In this document: piece by piece, positions 1 through 7,463 of the stretch
Position numbering within the stretch: the stretch's first letter is position 1
Layout: the number at the start of each line of letters is the position of its first letter
NCBI GenBank assembly: GCA_963833195.1
Contig: CAWHXF010000028.1
Location: 1,488,001 to 1,552,000, forward strand
Length of the DNA stretch: 64,000 nucleotides
Source: Granulosicoccus sp963833195
Lineage (GTDB): Bacteria; Pseudomonadota; Gammaproteobacteria; Granulosicoccales; Granulosicoccaceae
Direction: 5' to 3'
The notes under the pieces: generated by a model
What the model was told of the DNA's origin: nothing
Database searches by the model: none
The model's input: only the letters and a program-made list of their open reading frames with translations
Made by a program: the position numbers and the translations under genes

Positions 1-1167
1 GAAGTCGTGCAGCTCGTCTCCGATCAGGTCGGTCCGACTGAAACCCAGACCGAGGAGGGCGTCCGGCTTGATCGCCTGCCCGATCGCCCACTGGTACGAG
101 CCGAACATGCCCTCGCGAGCGTCCTTGGTGTAGCCCTCGTGACTGATGAGCTGTCCCGCGGTCACGCCCATGTAGGGCTCGGTTTCCTCCTCGAAGAGCC
201 CGTAGATGCTTCCGGCGGGGTGCGACATGATGTAGGCGCCGACCAGGCCGCTCGAGTTCGCCAGGCCGTCCGGATGCGCGCCGTTCGTCGAGGCGAGCAG
301 GAGCCGCGGCGTCTGCACGGCGTAGGCCGCCAGCACGACCACGTCGGCTTCCTGCACGCGCTCGTTGCCTTCGGCGTCCCGGTACCGGACCGCCGTCGCC
401 CGTTCACCCGAGGCATCCGTCGACACGCCCGTGACCGTGCTGCGCGTGCGCAGCTCCGCGCCCGCCTCCTGCGCCGCCTTCAGGTAGAGGACGAGCGGGT
501 TGGCGAGCGCGGTGATGGGACAGCCCGCGTCGCACCAACCGTCGTAGAGGCAGGGCGCGCGCCCGTTGTAGGGCTCCGAGTTGATCGCGGCGGGCATCGG
601 CGCGGTGCGCAGATCCAGCTTCTCGAACCCCCTCGCGATGACCTCGCCCTGCTTGAAGACCTTCAGTGGCTTCATCGGGTAGGGCTCGCCGGGTGGCCGC
701 CAGACCTCGGCTTCGGCGTCGCCCGACAGACCGATCTCCTTCTGCACGCGGTCGTAGAAGGGGCGCAGATCGTCGTAGGCAAGGGGCCAGTCCTGCGCGC
801 GTCCGTAGCGGCTTCGCACCTCGAAGTCGACGGGCTTCAAGCGCGGGTAGAGCGCGTAGTGGTGCAGCGCCGCACCGCCCGAGCCCCATCCCGCGTTGAA
901 GTTGTGCGGAATGGGGTGCTCGCCCGCGCGACCCGGTGTCGGCCGCGGCCACTTGTGGCGGCGGGCGTGGAGCTGCGAGCTGACGAGATCGGAGAGCTGC
1001 CAGGCCGGGCCGTGCTCCAGGATGACGACCGACTTGCCCGCCTGGGCGAGCTTCGCCGCCATCAGGCTGCCCGCCGCGCCCGCGCCGACGATGACGGCGT
1101 CCACCTTCTCCGGTTGCCCGGATTGCGATCCAGCCGCTCGTTGCTCGCCCGTGCGCTGCGCGTTCAC
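1..1167 (-). CDS. GMC-family FAD oxidoreductase (3' end outside window)
   Basis: Flavin-dependent dehydrogenase of the glucose-methanol-choline family, probably oxidising a sugar or alcohol in the periplasm. The start is a GTG whose GTGA overlaps the TGA of the upstream gene (1164-1745), so the two are translationally coupled. The N-terminus has the dinucleotide-binding glycine motif (VIVGAGAAGSLMAAKLAQAG, about residues 25-45). Further on, a CDAGCP segment and a stretch ending in LLLAST fit the family. 389 codons are present and the frame is open to base 1, so perhaps the last third is missing. Pairing with a gluconate-2-dehydrogenase subunit-3-like protein is typical of membrane-associated GMC dehydrogenases, in which the Tat partner carries the flavoprotein across the membrane. 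The substrate cannot be told. Confidence 0.85.
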   Translation of the reverse strand, partial: MNAQRTGEQRAAGSQSGQPEKVDAVIVGAGAAGSLMAAKLAQAGKSVVILEHGPAWQLSDLVSSQLHARRHKWPRPTPGRAGEHPIPHNFNAGWGSGGAALHHYALYPRLKPVDFEVRSRYGRAQDWPLAYDDLRPFYDRVQKEIGLSGDAEAEVWRPPGEPYPMKPLKVFKQGEVIARGFEKLDLRTAPMPAAINSEPYNGRAPCLYDGWCDAGCPITALANPLVLYLKAAQEAGAELRTRSTVTGVSTDASGERATAVRYRDAEGNERVQEADVVVLAAYAVQTPRLLLASTNGAHPDGLANSSGLVGAYIMSHPAGSIYGLFEEETEPYMGVTAGQLISHEGYTKDAREGMFGSYQWAIGQAIKPDALLGLGFSRTDLIGDELHDF

Positions 1168-1745
1168 CACCGCTCCTGCGGCGGGATGTGCGCCATGTAG
1201 GGAAAGCCGAGGGCTTCGTAGCCTTCCACCGTTCCGTACACCACGTCGATGGCGTCGGCGCGCAGGACGAGGTAGACGAGGCTTGCGGGCGGCCCTTCCC
1301 AGCCTTCGGGCGCTTCGCCGTCCAGCGAGCGCACCAGCTCGCGGGCAGTGGTGCTCTCGAGTTCGGCGAACGGCGCCCCCTGCCGCGATCGGCTCAAGGC
1401 GTCCACCGCGGCGAGAGCGCCGTGGTAGAACCCGGTGTAGGGAAAGGACAGGTCGAAGTAGCGAGCGATGAGCGTGCACCGATCCGCGGGCGCGCCGAGC
1501 TGGACATCGACGTAGTTGGCGAGGCCCGCTTCGGCCGCCCCGGGCAGCACGGCCTCGCCGAAGGCCTCCAGGGTGCGCACCTCGTCCGCGCCGAGGACGT
1601 TCGTGGCCGCCCCCTGCGCCCTCGCCTGGCGCGGGGTCAGCAGCATGTCGGCGCCACCGATGGTCGATGCCAGAAGGCCGGTACCCGTCGCCTTGAGCAG
1701 GATTCTTCTCGAACGGTCGGCGGGCTTCGTGGAATCCATCGTCAT
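1164..1745 (-). CDS. Gluconate 2-dehydrogenase subunit 3-like protein with Tat signal
   Basis: Small partner of the GMC flavoprotein that follows it. The N-terminus (about residues 10-45) has a twin-arginine signal (DRSRRILLKATGTG) and an AQA-like cleavage region, so export through Tat in folded form is expected. The remainder (LGADEVRTLEAFGEAVLPG and onward, about 140 residues) matches the subunit-3 family, which assists assembly or export of the catalytic subunit. Its stop overlaps the next start by 4 bp. There is a gap of about 210 bp upstream, so this pair may have its own promoter. The family assignment is from sequence resemblance; the substrate of the pair is unknown. Confidence 0.8.
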   Translation of the reverse strand: MTMDSTKPADRSRRILLKATGTGLLASTIGGADMLLTPRQARAQGAATNVLGADEVRTLEAFGEAVLPGAAEAGLANYVDVQLGAPADRCTLIARYFDLSFPYTGFYHGALAAVDALSRSRQGAPFAELESTTARELVRSLDGEAPEGWEGPPASLVYLVLRADAIDVVYGTVEGYEALGFPYMAHIPPQERW

Positions 1746-1957
1746 TCGGCTCTGCCACGGCTCGGGTGTCCCGTCGACTCCCGGACCTTGCTTCCATGGA
1801 GCAGCGTGCGGAGAGCCGGTGTAACAAGGTCTCTACCCGTGCGGTCCGAGCGATCGGATCCGCTATCGGCCGGCCGGACCTCGGCCGCACATCCGTGCGC
1901 GGTCGGCGATCGCCGAGCCGAGAGGCGACGCGAGCTCGCCGAACGGCCGCGGTCCCT

Positions 1958-2585
1958 TCAGTCGGTGCGCTTGATCTCCGCGTAGTCGCCGCGGAGCCGG
2001 GCGGTCACGGTGACGGGCTGGCCGTCGCGGTTGCGCCAGAACCAGCCGTGGTTGCCGGTGAAGGCGGCCGTGATGCTGCCCTCGTCCGACGACTGGCCAC
2101 GACCCTGCTCGTAGCTGATCGACTTGCCGTCCCCCGTCGCCGTGGAGGTCGTAGTTCACCACGCCGCCGTCGGCCTCCCAGGCGTAGTCGGCGGTCGCGC
2201 CCTCCTCCATGACGAGCTTCCACTCGATGCCCTCGCCGGGCTCGAGCGTGAAGCTGATCTCGTCCGTCCAGGCGTTCTTCTCCTGGGCGTGCGCGGTGCC
2301 GACGAGAAGCCCGAGCACGTCGTTCAGCAGGCTCGACTGCCCGTCGGGGTTCGGGAGCGTCATCAGACGGTCCTTCTCCGCCTCCTCGGCGAGCTGGCTC
2401 TTGATCTCCCCCATCTCGGTGAGCCCGATCAGGCGTCCTGCGCCGGTCGGATCGACGCCGTACTCGGCCGGCATCACGACGGTCACGAGGATGGCCGCCG
2501 CGGCGCCGGCGGCGATGACGGTGGACTTCACGAGCTGCTTCGAGGACGGCAGCTCGTCGGCCCGGGGCTTGTATGCGTTGTACAT
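1958..2585 (-). CDS. Transmembrane anchor protein (one frameshift)
   Basis: A small membrane-anchored protein of the type usually found beside HupE/UreJ-like proteins. It starts MYNAYKPRADELPS and has one hydrophobic segment (about residues 20-42), followed by a periplasmic domain of about 160 residues. The frame breaks in the C5 run at 2131-2135; removing one C restores a continuous protein of about 208 residues ending at 1958. Without the correction the frame runs on into unrelated sequence to 1863. The intact reading on both sides of the break suggests a sequence error, but a real mutation is possible. It lies 20 bp downstream of the HupE gene and is probably in its operon. The biochemical role is unknown. 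Confidence 0.7.
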
Positions 2586-2605
2586 GAACGACTCCGAAGG
2601 ATTGG

Positions 2606-3334
2606 TCAGGCGTAGAGAGCGAAGCCGGTGAGCTGATGGCCCACGAGCAGGAAGCCGAGCGACATCATCACCACGTTGGCGGTGTAGGCGTGGCGCCAGA
2701 AGCTTGCGCGCCTGCGCCACCAGCCCATGGCGATGAGGATCGCGGCGAGCGCCATGATCTGTCCGAGCTCCACGCCGACGTTGAACGCCAGCAGGTTCGG
2801 CAGCAGCCCGTCCGGGGCGATGTCGTAATCGAGGATCTTCGTGGCGAGGCCCAGGCCGTGGAAGAAGCCGAAGATCAGCGTCGCGGCCCGCGTGTCCGGT
2901 TGCACGCCGAACCAGCGCCGGTAGGCGCCGAGGTTGTCGAGCGCCTTGTAGACGACCGACAGGCCGATGATCGCGTCGATGACGTAGGCGTTCACGTCCC
3001 AGCCGAAGTACACGCCGGCGAGCATCGTGGTCGAATGCCCGATGGCGAAGAGGCTGACGTAGAGGGCGACGTGGCTCATCCGGTAGAGGAAGAACACGAT
3101 GCCCAGCAGGAACAGGATGTGGTCGTACCCCGTCACCATGTGCTTGGCGCCGAGATACATGAAGGGGATGAGCCTCACCCCCCAGATTTCCTGGATGTAG
3201 CCCGCGTCGCCCTCGGTGACGGCGTGCGCGAAGGCGGGGCCGGCGCCGGCGAACAACAGCACGGGCACGAGAAGGGGCAGGAGAGCCGTGCGGCGCACGC
3301 CGCGGCCTCTCCAGCCCCGAAGGACTGCAGTCAT
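2606..3334 (-). CDS. HupE/UreJ-family membrane protein
   Basis: Predicted metal (nickel, cobalt or copper-associated) membrane protein of 242 residues. The ATG at 3334 is chosen because it is followed by a clear Sec-type signal peptide (about residues 15-40, ending in the AFAHA cleavage region); the upstream in-frame extension is low-complexity and not conserved-looking. It has about six hydrophobic segments, histidines placed as in HupE proteins (KHMVTGYDHILFLLG; IFGFFHGLGLATKI), and FNVGVELGQI. It lies between a histidine-rich exported protein and the anchor protein, forming one operon read leftward. HupE proteins are classically nickel permeases, but versions in metal-resistance regions are poorly characterised, so the ion is not assigned. 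Confidence 0.8.
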   Translation of the reverse strand: MTAVLRGWRGRGVRRTALLPLLVPVLLFAGAGPAFAHAVTEGDAGYIQEIWGVRLIPFMYLGAKHMVTGYDHILFLLGIVFFLYRMSHVALYVSLFAIGHSTTMLAGVYFGWDVNAYVIDAIIGLSVVYKALDNLGAYRRWFGVQPDTRAATLIFGFFHGLGLATKILDYDIAPDGLLPNLLAFNVGVELGQIMALAAILIAMGWWRRRASFWRHAYTANVVMMSLGFLLVGHQLTGFALYA

Positions 3335-3401
3335 GGATTTAACTCCGCTCGAGTGTGTGGGGTGATCGGGAATGCCGCGCGGCGAGCGCGCGGGACGCCG
3401 A

Positions 3402-3758
3402 TCACGCGCGCGGAGGGCGCTCGATCCGGAATACCTGGTGCGGAGGCCCGTCCTCCACGCTCGGGAGACGCCAGGCGTCCCTGTAGCCCTCGAACGGCTG
3501 CGACGCCCGCGCGAGCGCGAGACCCGCCGGGCTGTGGTCGTGGTCGGCGGCGTCGTGAGCGTGGCCGTGCATGGCCCAGTAGAGATCCACGTCGGGATCG
3601 TGGGAGTGGCCGTGCTCGGCCACCGCTTCGACGAGCTCCTGTGCCGTCTCCACGGTCGGCGGTGCGTGGCCCGGCTCCGGCAGGACGGACCACAGGACCA
3701 TCGCCAGGGCGAGGACCCCGGCAAGCGGGCGACGAGCGATGGTGCTGAAGGTCCTCAC
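3402..3758 (-). CDS. Small histidine-rich exported protein
   Basis: A 118-residue protein starting at a GTG (VRTFSTIARRPLAG). An N-terminal signal or anchor segment (about residues 8-28) is followed by a histidine-rich stretch, including HGHSHDPDVD and HGHAHDAADHDHS, that looks suited to binding metal ions in the periplasm. It is first in the leftward operon with HupE and the anchor protein, consistent with metal capture. The reading frame continues upstream to 3968 without a convincing start or coding character, so the GTG at 3758 is preferred. No named family is recognised. Its role in metal handling is inferred from composition and neighbours. Confidence 0.6.
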   Translation of the reverse strand: MRTFSTIARRPLAGVLALAMVLWSVLPEPGHAPPTVETAQELVEAVAEHGHSHDPDVDLYWAMHGHAHDAADHDHSPAGLALARASQPFEGYRDAWRLPSVEDGPPHQVFRIERPPRA

Positions 3759-4002
3759 CGGTTCCCGCGGGTTCGCTCGCTGTCTCTCGGCATGCCCCGC
3801 ACGGTGCGGCGCTCTCGGCCCTCCCCGAGGGCGGCATGAGTCTAGGTGGAAGACTCGTGCCGGACAACCCGCGCGGATCACCGCACGAATACCGTGCGGA
3901 CGCCTTCCGGGTCGGTGTGTGCGGGCGCACGCATCCGCGCGAACGCCGGCCGAGGAAGCCAAGAGCACGGCGCGGCGGCTCGGGGGCGTTACACCGAACG
4001 AG

Positions 4003-4030
4003 TTGCCGCATCCCCCCGGGGGGATAGCAT
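4003..4030 (+). promoter_or_regulatory. Promoter with a CsoR-type operator as its spacer
   Basis: A -35 like TTGCCG (4003-4008) and a -10 like TAGCAT (4025-4030) are separated by 16 bp. The perfect 16-bp palindrome ATCCCCCCGGGGGGAT (4010-4025) fills nearly all of the spacer. GC-tract palindromes of this kind are the known operators of CsoR/RcnR-family repressors. The predicted transcription start, about 7 bp past the -10, falls on or next to the ATG of the repressor gene at 4037, and no ribosome-binding site precedes that ATG. This suggests a leaderless, autoregulated transcript. Confidence 0.75.
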
Positions 4031-4036
4031 CGCCGC

Positions 4037-4294
4037 ATGTCCGCTCCCCCTGTGCACGCCACTCAACCCGCGCTCGTCAAGCGGCTCAAGCGTGCCGGAG
4101 GGCACCTGCGCCACGTCATGGAGATGATCGAGTCCGAGCAGCCGTGCACCGAGATCGCGATGCAGCTGCAGGCGGTCGAGCGCGCCGTCACCGCCGCCAA
4201 GCGCACGCTCATCCACGACCATATCGATCACTGCCTGGACGGTGAGGGCGCGGCCGACCTTGCCGAGTTGCGAATGCTGGCAAAGCTGCTTTGA
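4037..4294 (+). CDS. CsoR/RcnR-family metal-sensing repressor
   Basis: An 85-residue all-helical DUF156 repressor. The metal-site residues can be read directly: Cys37, His62 and Cys66, spaced exactly as the Cys-His-Cys triad of CsoR-type Cu(I) sensors (the nickel sensor InrS shares this set; FrmR and RcnR have a different third ligand). The helix between them carries a basic stretch (AAKRTLIHDH) typical of the DNA-binding face. It is preceded by a GC-tract palindromic operator (4010-4025) and followed by an MFS exporter whose ribosome-binding site overlaps its stop codon. It probably represses the two-gene unit until metal binds. Copper is favoured by the nearby copper ATPase and oxidase, but nickel is not excluded. 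Confidence 0.88.
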   Translation: MSAPPVHATQPALVKRLKRAGGHLRHVMEMIESEQPCTEIAMQLQAVERAVTAAKRTLIHDHIDHCLDGEGAADLAELRMLAKLL

Positions 4295-4308
4295 AGGAGG
4301 TCCGCCTC

Positions 4309-5628
4309 GTGGTGCGGCTGCCTGCCGACAGGACCTACCGCCGCCTGTTCCTAGCGCAGATCGTCGCCCTCGTCGGCACGGGTCTCGCCACCGTCGCGCT
4401 GGGGCTGCTCGCGTTCGATCTGGCGGGCGAGCGGGCCGGCAGCGTGCTCGGCACGGCGCTCGCGATCAAGATGCTCGCCTACGTCGGTGTCGCGCCCGTG
4501 GCGGCGGCCGTGGCCGAGCGGCTGCCGCGCAGGGCGATGCTCGTCACACTGGATCTCGTGCGCGCAGGCGTCGCGGCCTGCCTGCCGTTCGTCACGGACA
4601 TCTGGCAGATCTACGTCCTGATCTTCGCGCTGCAGGCGGCCTCCGCGGCATTCACTCCGGCGTTCCAGGCGACGATCCCGGACGTCCTGGCCGACGAGCG
4701 CGAGTACACGCAGGCGCTGTCGCTCTCGCGGCTCGCCTACGACCTGGAGAGCCTGGTCAGTCCGCTACTCGCGGCCGCGCTGCTGAGCGTGATCGGCTAC
4801 AGCGACCTCTTCGTGGGCACGGTGTTCGGTTTTCTCGCCTCGGCGGCGCTGGTGCTCTCGACGGGGTTGCCCGAGCGCGTGGAGGCGTTCGGTGCGCGGT
4901 TCGGCGAGCGCGTCTCGCGCGGCATACGCGTCCACGTCGCCACACCGCGCCTGCGCGGGCTCATGGCGGTCAACGTCGTCGTCGCGAGCGCCGGGGCGCT
5001 CGTGATCGTGAACACGGTCGTGCTCGTCCAGGGCGTCCACGGACTCGGGCAGCGCGACACGGCGGTGGCGCTGGCTGCGTTCGGCGCAGGATCGATGTCG
5101 GTCGCGCTGCTGCTGCCGGGCCTGCTCGATCGGGTGTCGGACCGCAGCGCCATGCTCGGCGGCTCGGCGCTGCTCGTGGCGGGCACCGGGCTGGCCGCGC
5201 TCGTGCCGAACTTCGGATGGTTGCTGCCGCTGTGGTTCGTGCTCGGCACGGGCTACTCGCTCGCCCAGACGCCTTCGGGCAGGTTGCTGCGCCGCTCGTC
5301 GCGGACACCGGACCGCCCTGCACTGTTCGCGGCGCAGTTCGCGCTCTCGCACGCGTGCTGGCTCGTGACGTACCCGCTCGCGGGCTGGGTGGGCGCGATC
5401 CACGGCGTGCCCGCGAGCGCCATCGCGCTCGCGCTGATCGGCGCCATCGCCGCCTTCGTCGCGCTGCGCGTCTGGCCCGCGAGCGACCCGGACGTCCTGG
5501 AACACCGGCACGGCGACCTGGCCGAAGATCACCCGCACTGGCACGAGGGGGGCCGCTGCGGACCTCGTCGGCACGCACATCCCTACGTCATCGACGCCCT
5601 GCATCGGGAGTGGCCACGCTCCCCTTGA
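4309..5628 (+). CDS. MFS exporter with histidine-rich cytoplasmic tail
   Basis: Major facilitator of 439 residues with about 12 hydrophobic segments. The start is placed at the GTG at 4309 because a perfect AAGGAGG (4294-4300) sits 8 bases before it; the TTG at 4291 would overlap that site. The ribosome-binding site overlaps the repressor's stop codon, so the pair is coupled. The last 40 or so residues form a hydrophilic tail rich in His (EHRHGDLAEDHPHWHEGG, then a Cys and HAHPY), similar in character to the histidine tails of NreB-type nickel MFS exporters. It most likely exports the metal sensed by the upstream repressor. Substrate identity is inference. Confidence 0.8.
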   Translation: MVRLPADRTYRRLFLAQIVALVGTGLATVALGLLAFDLAGERAGSVLGTALAIKMLAYVGVAPVAAAVAERLPRRAMLVTLDLVRAGVAACLPFVTDIWQIYVLIFALQAASAAFTPAFQATIPDVLADEREYTQALSLSRLAYDLESLVSPLLAAALLSVIGYSDLFVGTVFGFLASAALVLSTGLPERVEAFGARFGERVSRGIRVHVATPRLRGLMAVNVVVASAGALVIVNTVVLVQGVHGLGQRDTAVALAAFGAGSMSVALLLPGLLDRVSDRSAMLGGSALLVAGTGLAALVPNFGWLLPLWFVLGTGYSLAQTPSGRLLRRSSRTPDRPALFAAQFALSHACWLVTYPLAGWVGAIHGVPASAIALALIGAIAAFVALRVWPASDPDVLEHRHGDLAEDHPHWHEGGRCGPRRHAHPYVIDALHREWPRSP

Positions 5629-5737
5629 ACCACAGGCTGCAACGCAGTCGAACCACCTTGGCCCGTACTGGCCTGGCAGCCACTCGCGGCAGCAGGCCGT
5701 TGCCGCCACGCTCCCGCGTGCGAATCACACGTCGAGC

Positions 5738-5974
5738 TCAGATCCCGGGCCGGGCGTCGCGATCGAGCAGCGCCTTGCGCTGCTCGTACTCCTCGGGCGT
5801 GATCTCGCCGGTGGACAGGCGCCGCTGCAGCGCTTCGCGCGACGTTTCGGGCGGGCGGCGCCGCACGCTCGAGCGTGCGAATCCCACGTACACGACCGCG
5901 GCGACCAGTAGCATCCAGAAGATCCACCAGACGCCGTGCATCCCGTACATGTACGAACCTTCGTGACCGAACAT
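5738..5974 (-). CDS. Small SHOCT-domain membrane protein
   Basis: A 78-residue protein. One transmembrane segment (about residues 14-34, WWIFWMLLVAAVVYVGFA) is followed by a C-terminal SHOCT motif (LQRRLSTGEITPEEYEQRK, about residues 50-70), a short helical module often found at the end of small membrane proteins. The N-terminus is Met- and His-bearing (MFGHEGSYMYGMHG), which could coordinate a metal. A GGAGG-like ribosome site lies just upstream. The gene is in the copper region but has no demonstrated function. Confidence 0.75.
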   Translation of the reverse strand: MFGHEGSYMYGMHGVWWIFWMLLVAAVVYVGFARSSVRRRPPETSREALQRRLSTGEITPEEYEQRKALLDRDARPGI

Positions 5975-6078
5975 CTGACGCCTCCTTCAGTCTCCTGGAT
6001 CCCTCGACGCCGGTGCCGCGAGCGCCTCGTACACCCGCGCGCGAACGCGGACTCTCTCCGTCGCGAACGGCTGGAGGG

Positions 6079-6469
6079 TCACTCGGCGCCCTCGACCTGC
6101 GGGCCCTGCATGCCGGATCCGAGCTCGTCGGCCGTCAACTTGCCGTTCTTGTCGGCATCGGCGTAGGCGAACATCCGTTGATGCACCGCCTGCATCTCGT
6201 CCATCGACAAGGCGCCATCGCCGTCCGTGTCCATCATGAGCGTCATCATCCGCGCCATGCCCCTGTCCATCATGCCGGTGACCCATCATGTTGGGTCCCA
6301 TCATGTCGGGCCCCATCATGCCGACGCCACCCGGGCCTTGCCCTGGCATGGTGCCTGGGTTGTCTTGTCGTGACATGTTCGGCCCTGGCATCTGGCCGGA
6401 TTGAGCGAAGGCGGCAGCACCGACCAGGGCCAGCGCGAGCGCGGGCAGCGCGATCATCGACTTCTTCAT
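6079..6469 (-). CDS. Exported Met-rich EF-hand protein (one frameshift)
   Basis: An exported protein of about 129 residues. The ATG at 6469 opens a clear signal peptide (MKKSMIALPALALALVG). A Met/Gly/Pro-rich repeat region with several MMGP units follows, then two EF-hand loops (DTDGDGALSMDE and DADKNGKLTADE) that should bind calcium. The frame changes near 6280; removing one base joins the signal and Met-rich part to the EF-hand part. Met-rich motifs are common copper-binding features of periplasmic proteins, and the gene lies in a copper-handling region, so copper binding is plausible but unproven. The break is probably a sequencing insertion. Confidence 0.65.
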
Positions 6470-6687
6470 GGGGTTCTCTCCGGTCGAGGAATGTCTTGTC
6501 TCGAGGGCGATCCAAGCACCCGAACGATTGAACGCCGCTTCCGCCTCGGCTCGTTGATCTGTGTCAAGTCGAGCCGGACCTCTCCGCGCAGGATCGCCGC
6601 CACGCATCGACCGCAGGCGCAAAGGCACGCGGGTTCCCGATGCGGGGGCGGTGCCACGTCCCGTCGCACGTGCCACTCTCCCCGACG

Positions 6688-7463
6688 ATGAACGAGCAGG
6701 ACCCGATCCCGAATCCGTACCCCTTCGTCGAAGATGCGTCGCCGGTCGTTCCGGACGACGACTCGTTCCTGCTCGCGCTGCGGCGCTACTTCCTGGTGAT
6801 CGCTCCGGCGCACCTGATGTGGGAGTTCGCGCACATGCCCCTCTACCGATCTGGAGCTCGGGCTCGGTCGGGGAGATCGTGTTCGCCGCGGTGCACTGTA
6901 CCGGCGGCGACCTGCTCATCGCGTCGAGCGCGCTGCTGGCGGCCTTGATCGCGGCGGGGTCGGGGTGGCCCCGCGAGGCGCGTGCAATGCGTCGCGTGGC
7001 CGCGCTCGCGGTGGCGCTCGGTATCCTCTACACGGTCTTCAGCGAGTGGCTCAACATCGTGGTGCGGCAGGCATGGGCCTATTCCGATCTCATGCCCGTC
7101 GTGCCGCCGTTCGATACCGGACTTTCGCCGCTGCTGCAGTGGCTCGTCATTCCCTCGGCGGGACTCTGGTGGGCGGTGCGCCCGATGCGCCATTCGTACG
7201 GAACGGAGCGCGCCACCCGCATCGTGCGACCTTCGGTCACGAGATCGAGCTCGCGACTGCTAGCCCGAGTCGTCCCTCATGGAGTCTCGAAGGCCGACCC
7301 CGTTGCGCCGCATCGGCGCGCATTTCGAAGCCGCCGACGCCGAGCCGTTCAATCGAGCTTCGCCCGGCGGAGCCTCAGCGCGTTCGTCACGACCGACACC
7401 GACGACAGGCTCATCGCGAGCGCCGCGAGCATCGGCGATAGCAGCCAGCCCGTCAGCGGGTAG
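6688..7463 (+). CDS. Multi-pass membrane protein of unknown function (frameshift)
   Basis: Not a recognised family. It starts MNEQDPIPNPYPFVEDAS, then has several hydrophobic segments (LVIAPAHLMWEFAHMPLY; AAVHCTGGDLLIASSALLAA; RRVAALAVALGILYTVFSEW) and about 170-190 residues of convincing coding sequence. The frame changes near 6855; adding one base joins MPLY to IWSSGSVGEIVF. Downstream of about 7230 the reading becomes low-quality and overlaps the 3' end of the convergent ATPase gene, so the true end may be earlier than the stop at 7463. Its place between metal-resistance genes suggests a linked role, nothing more. Confidence 0.5.

Noticed and set aside
4291..4308. TTG at 4291 as start of the MFS gene.
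   Set aside because: It would overlap the AAGGAGG ribosome site at 4294-4300; the GTG at 4309 is ideally spaced from it.
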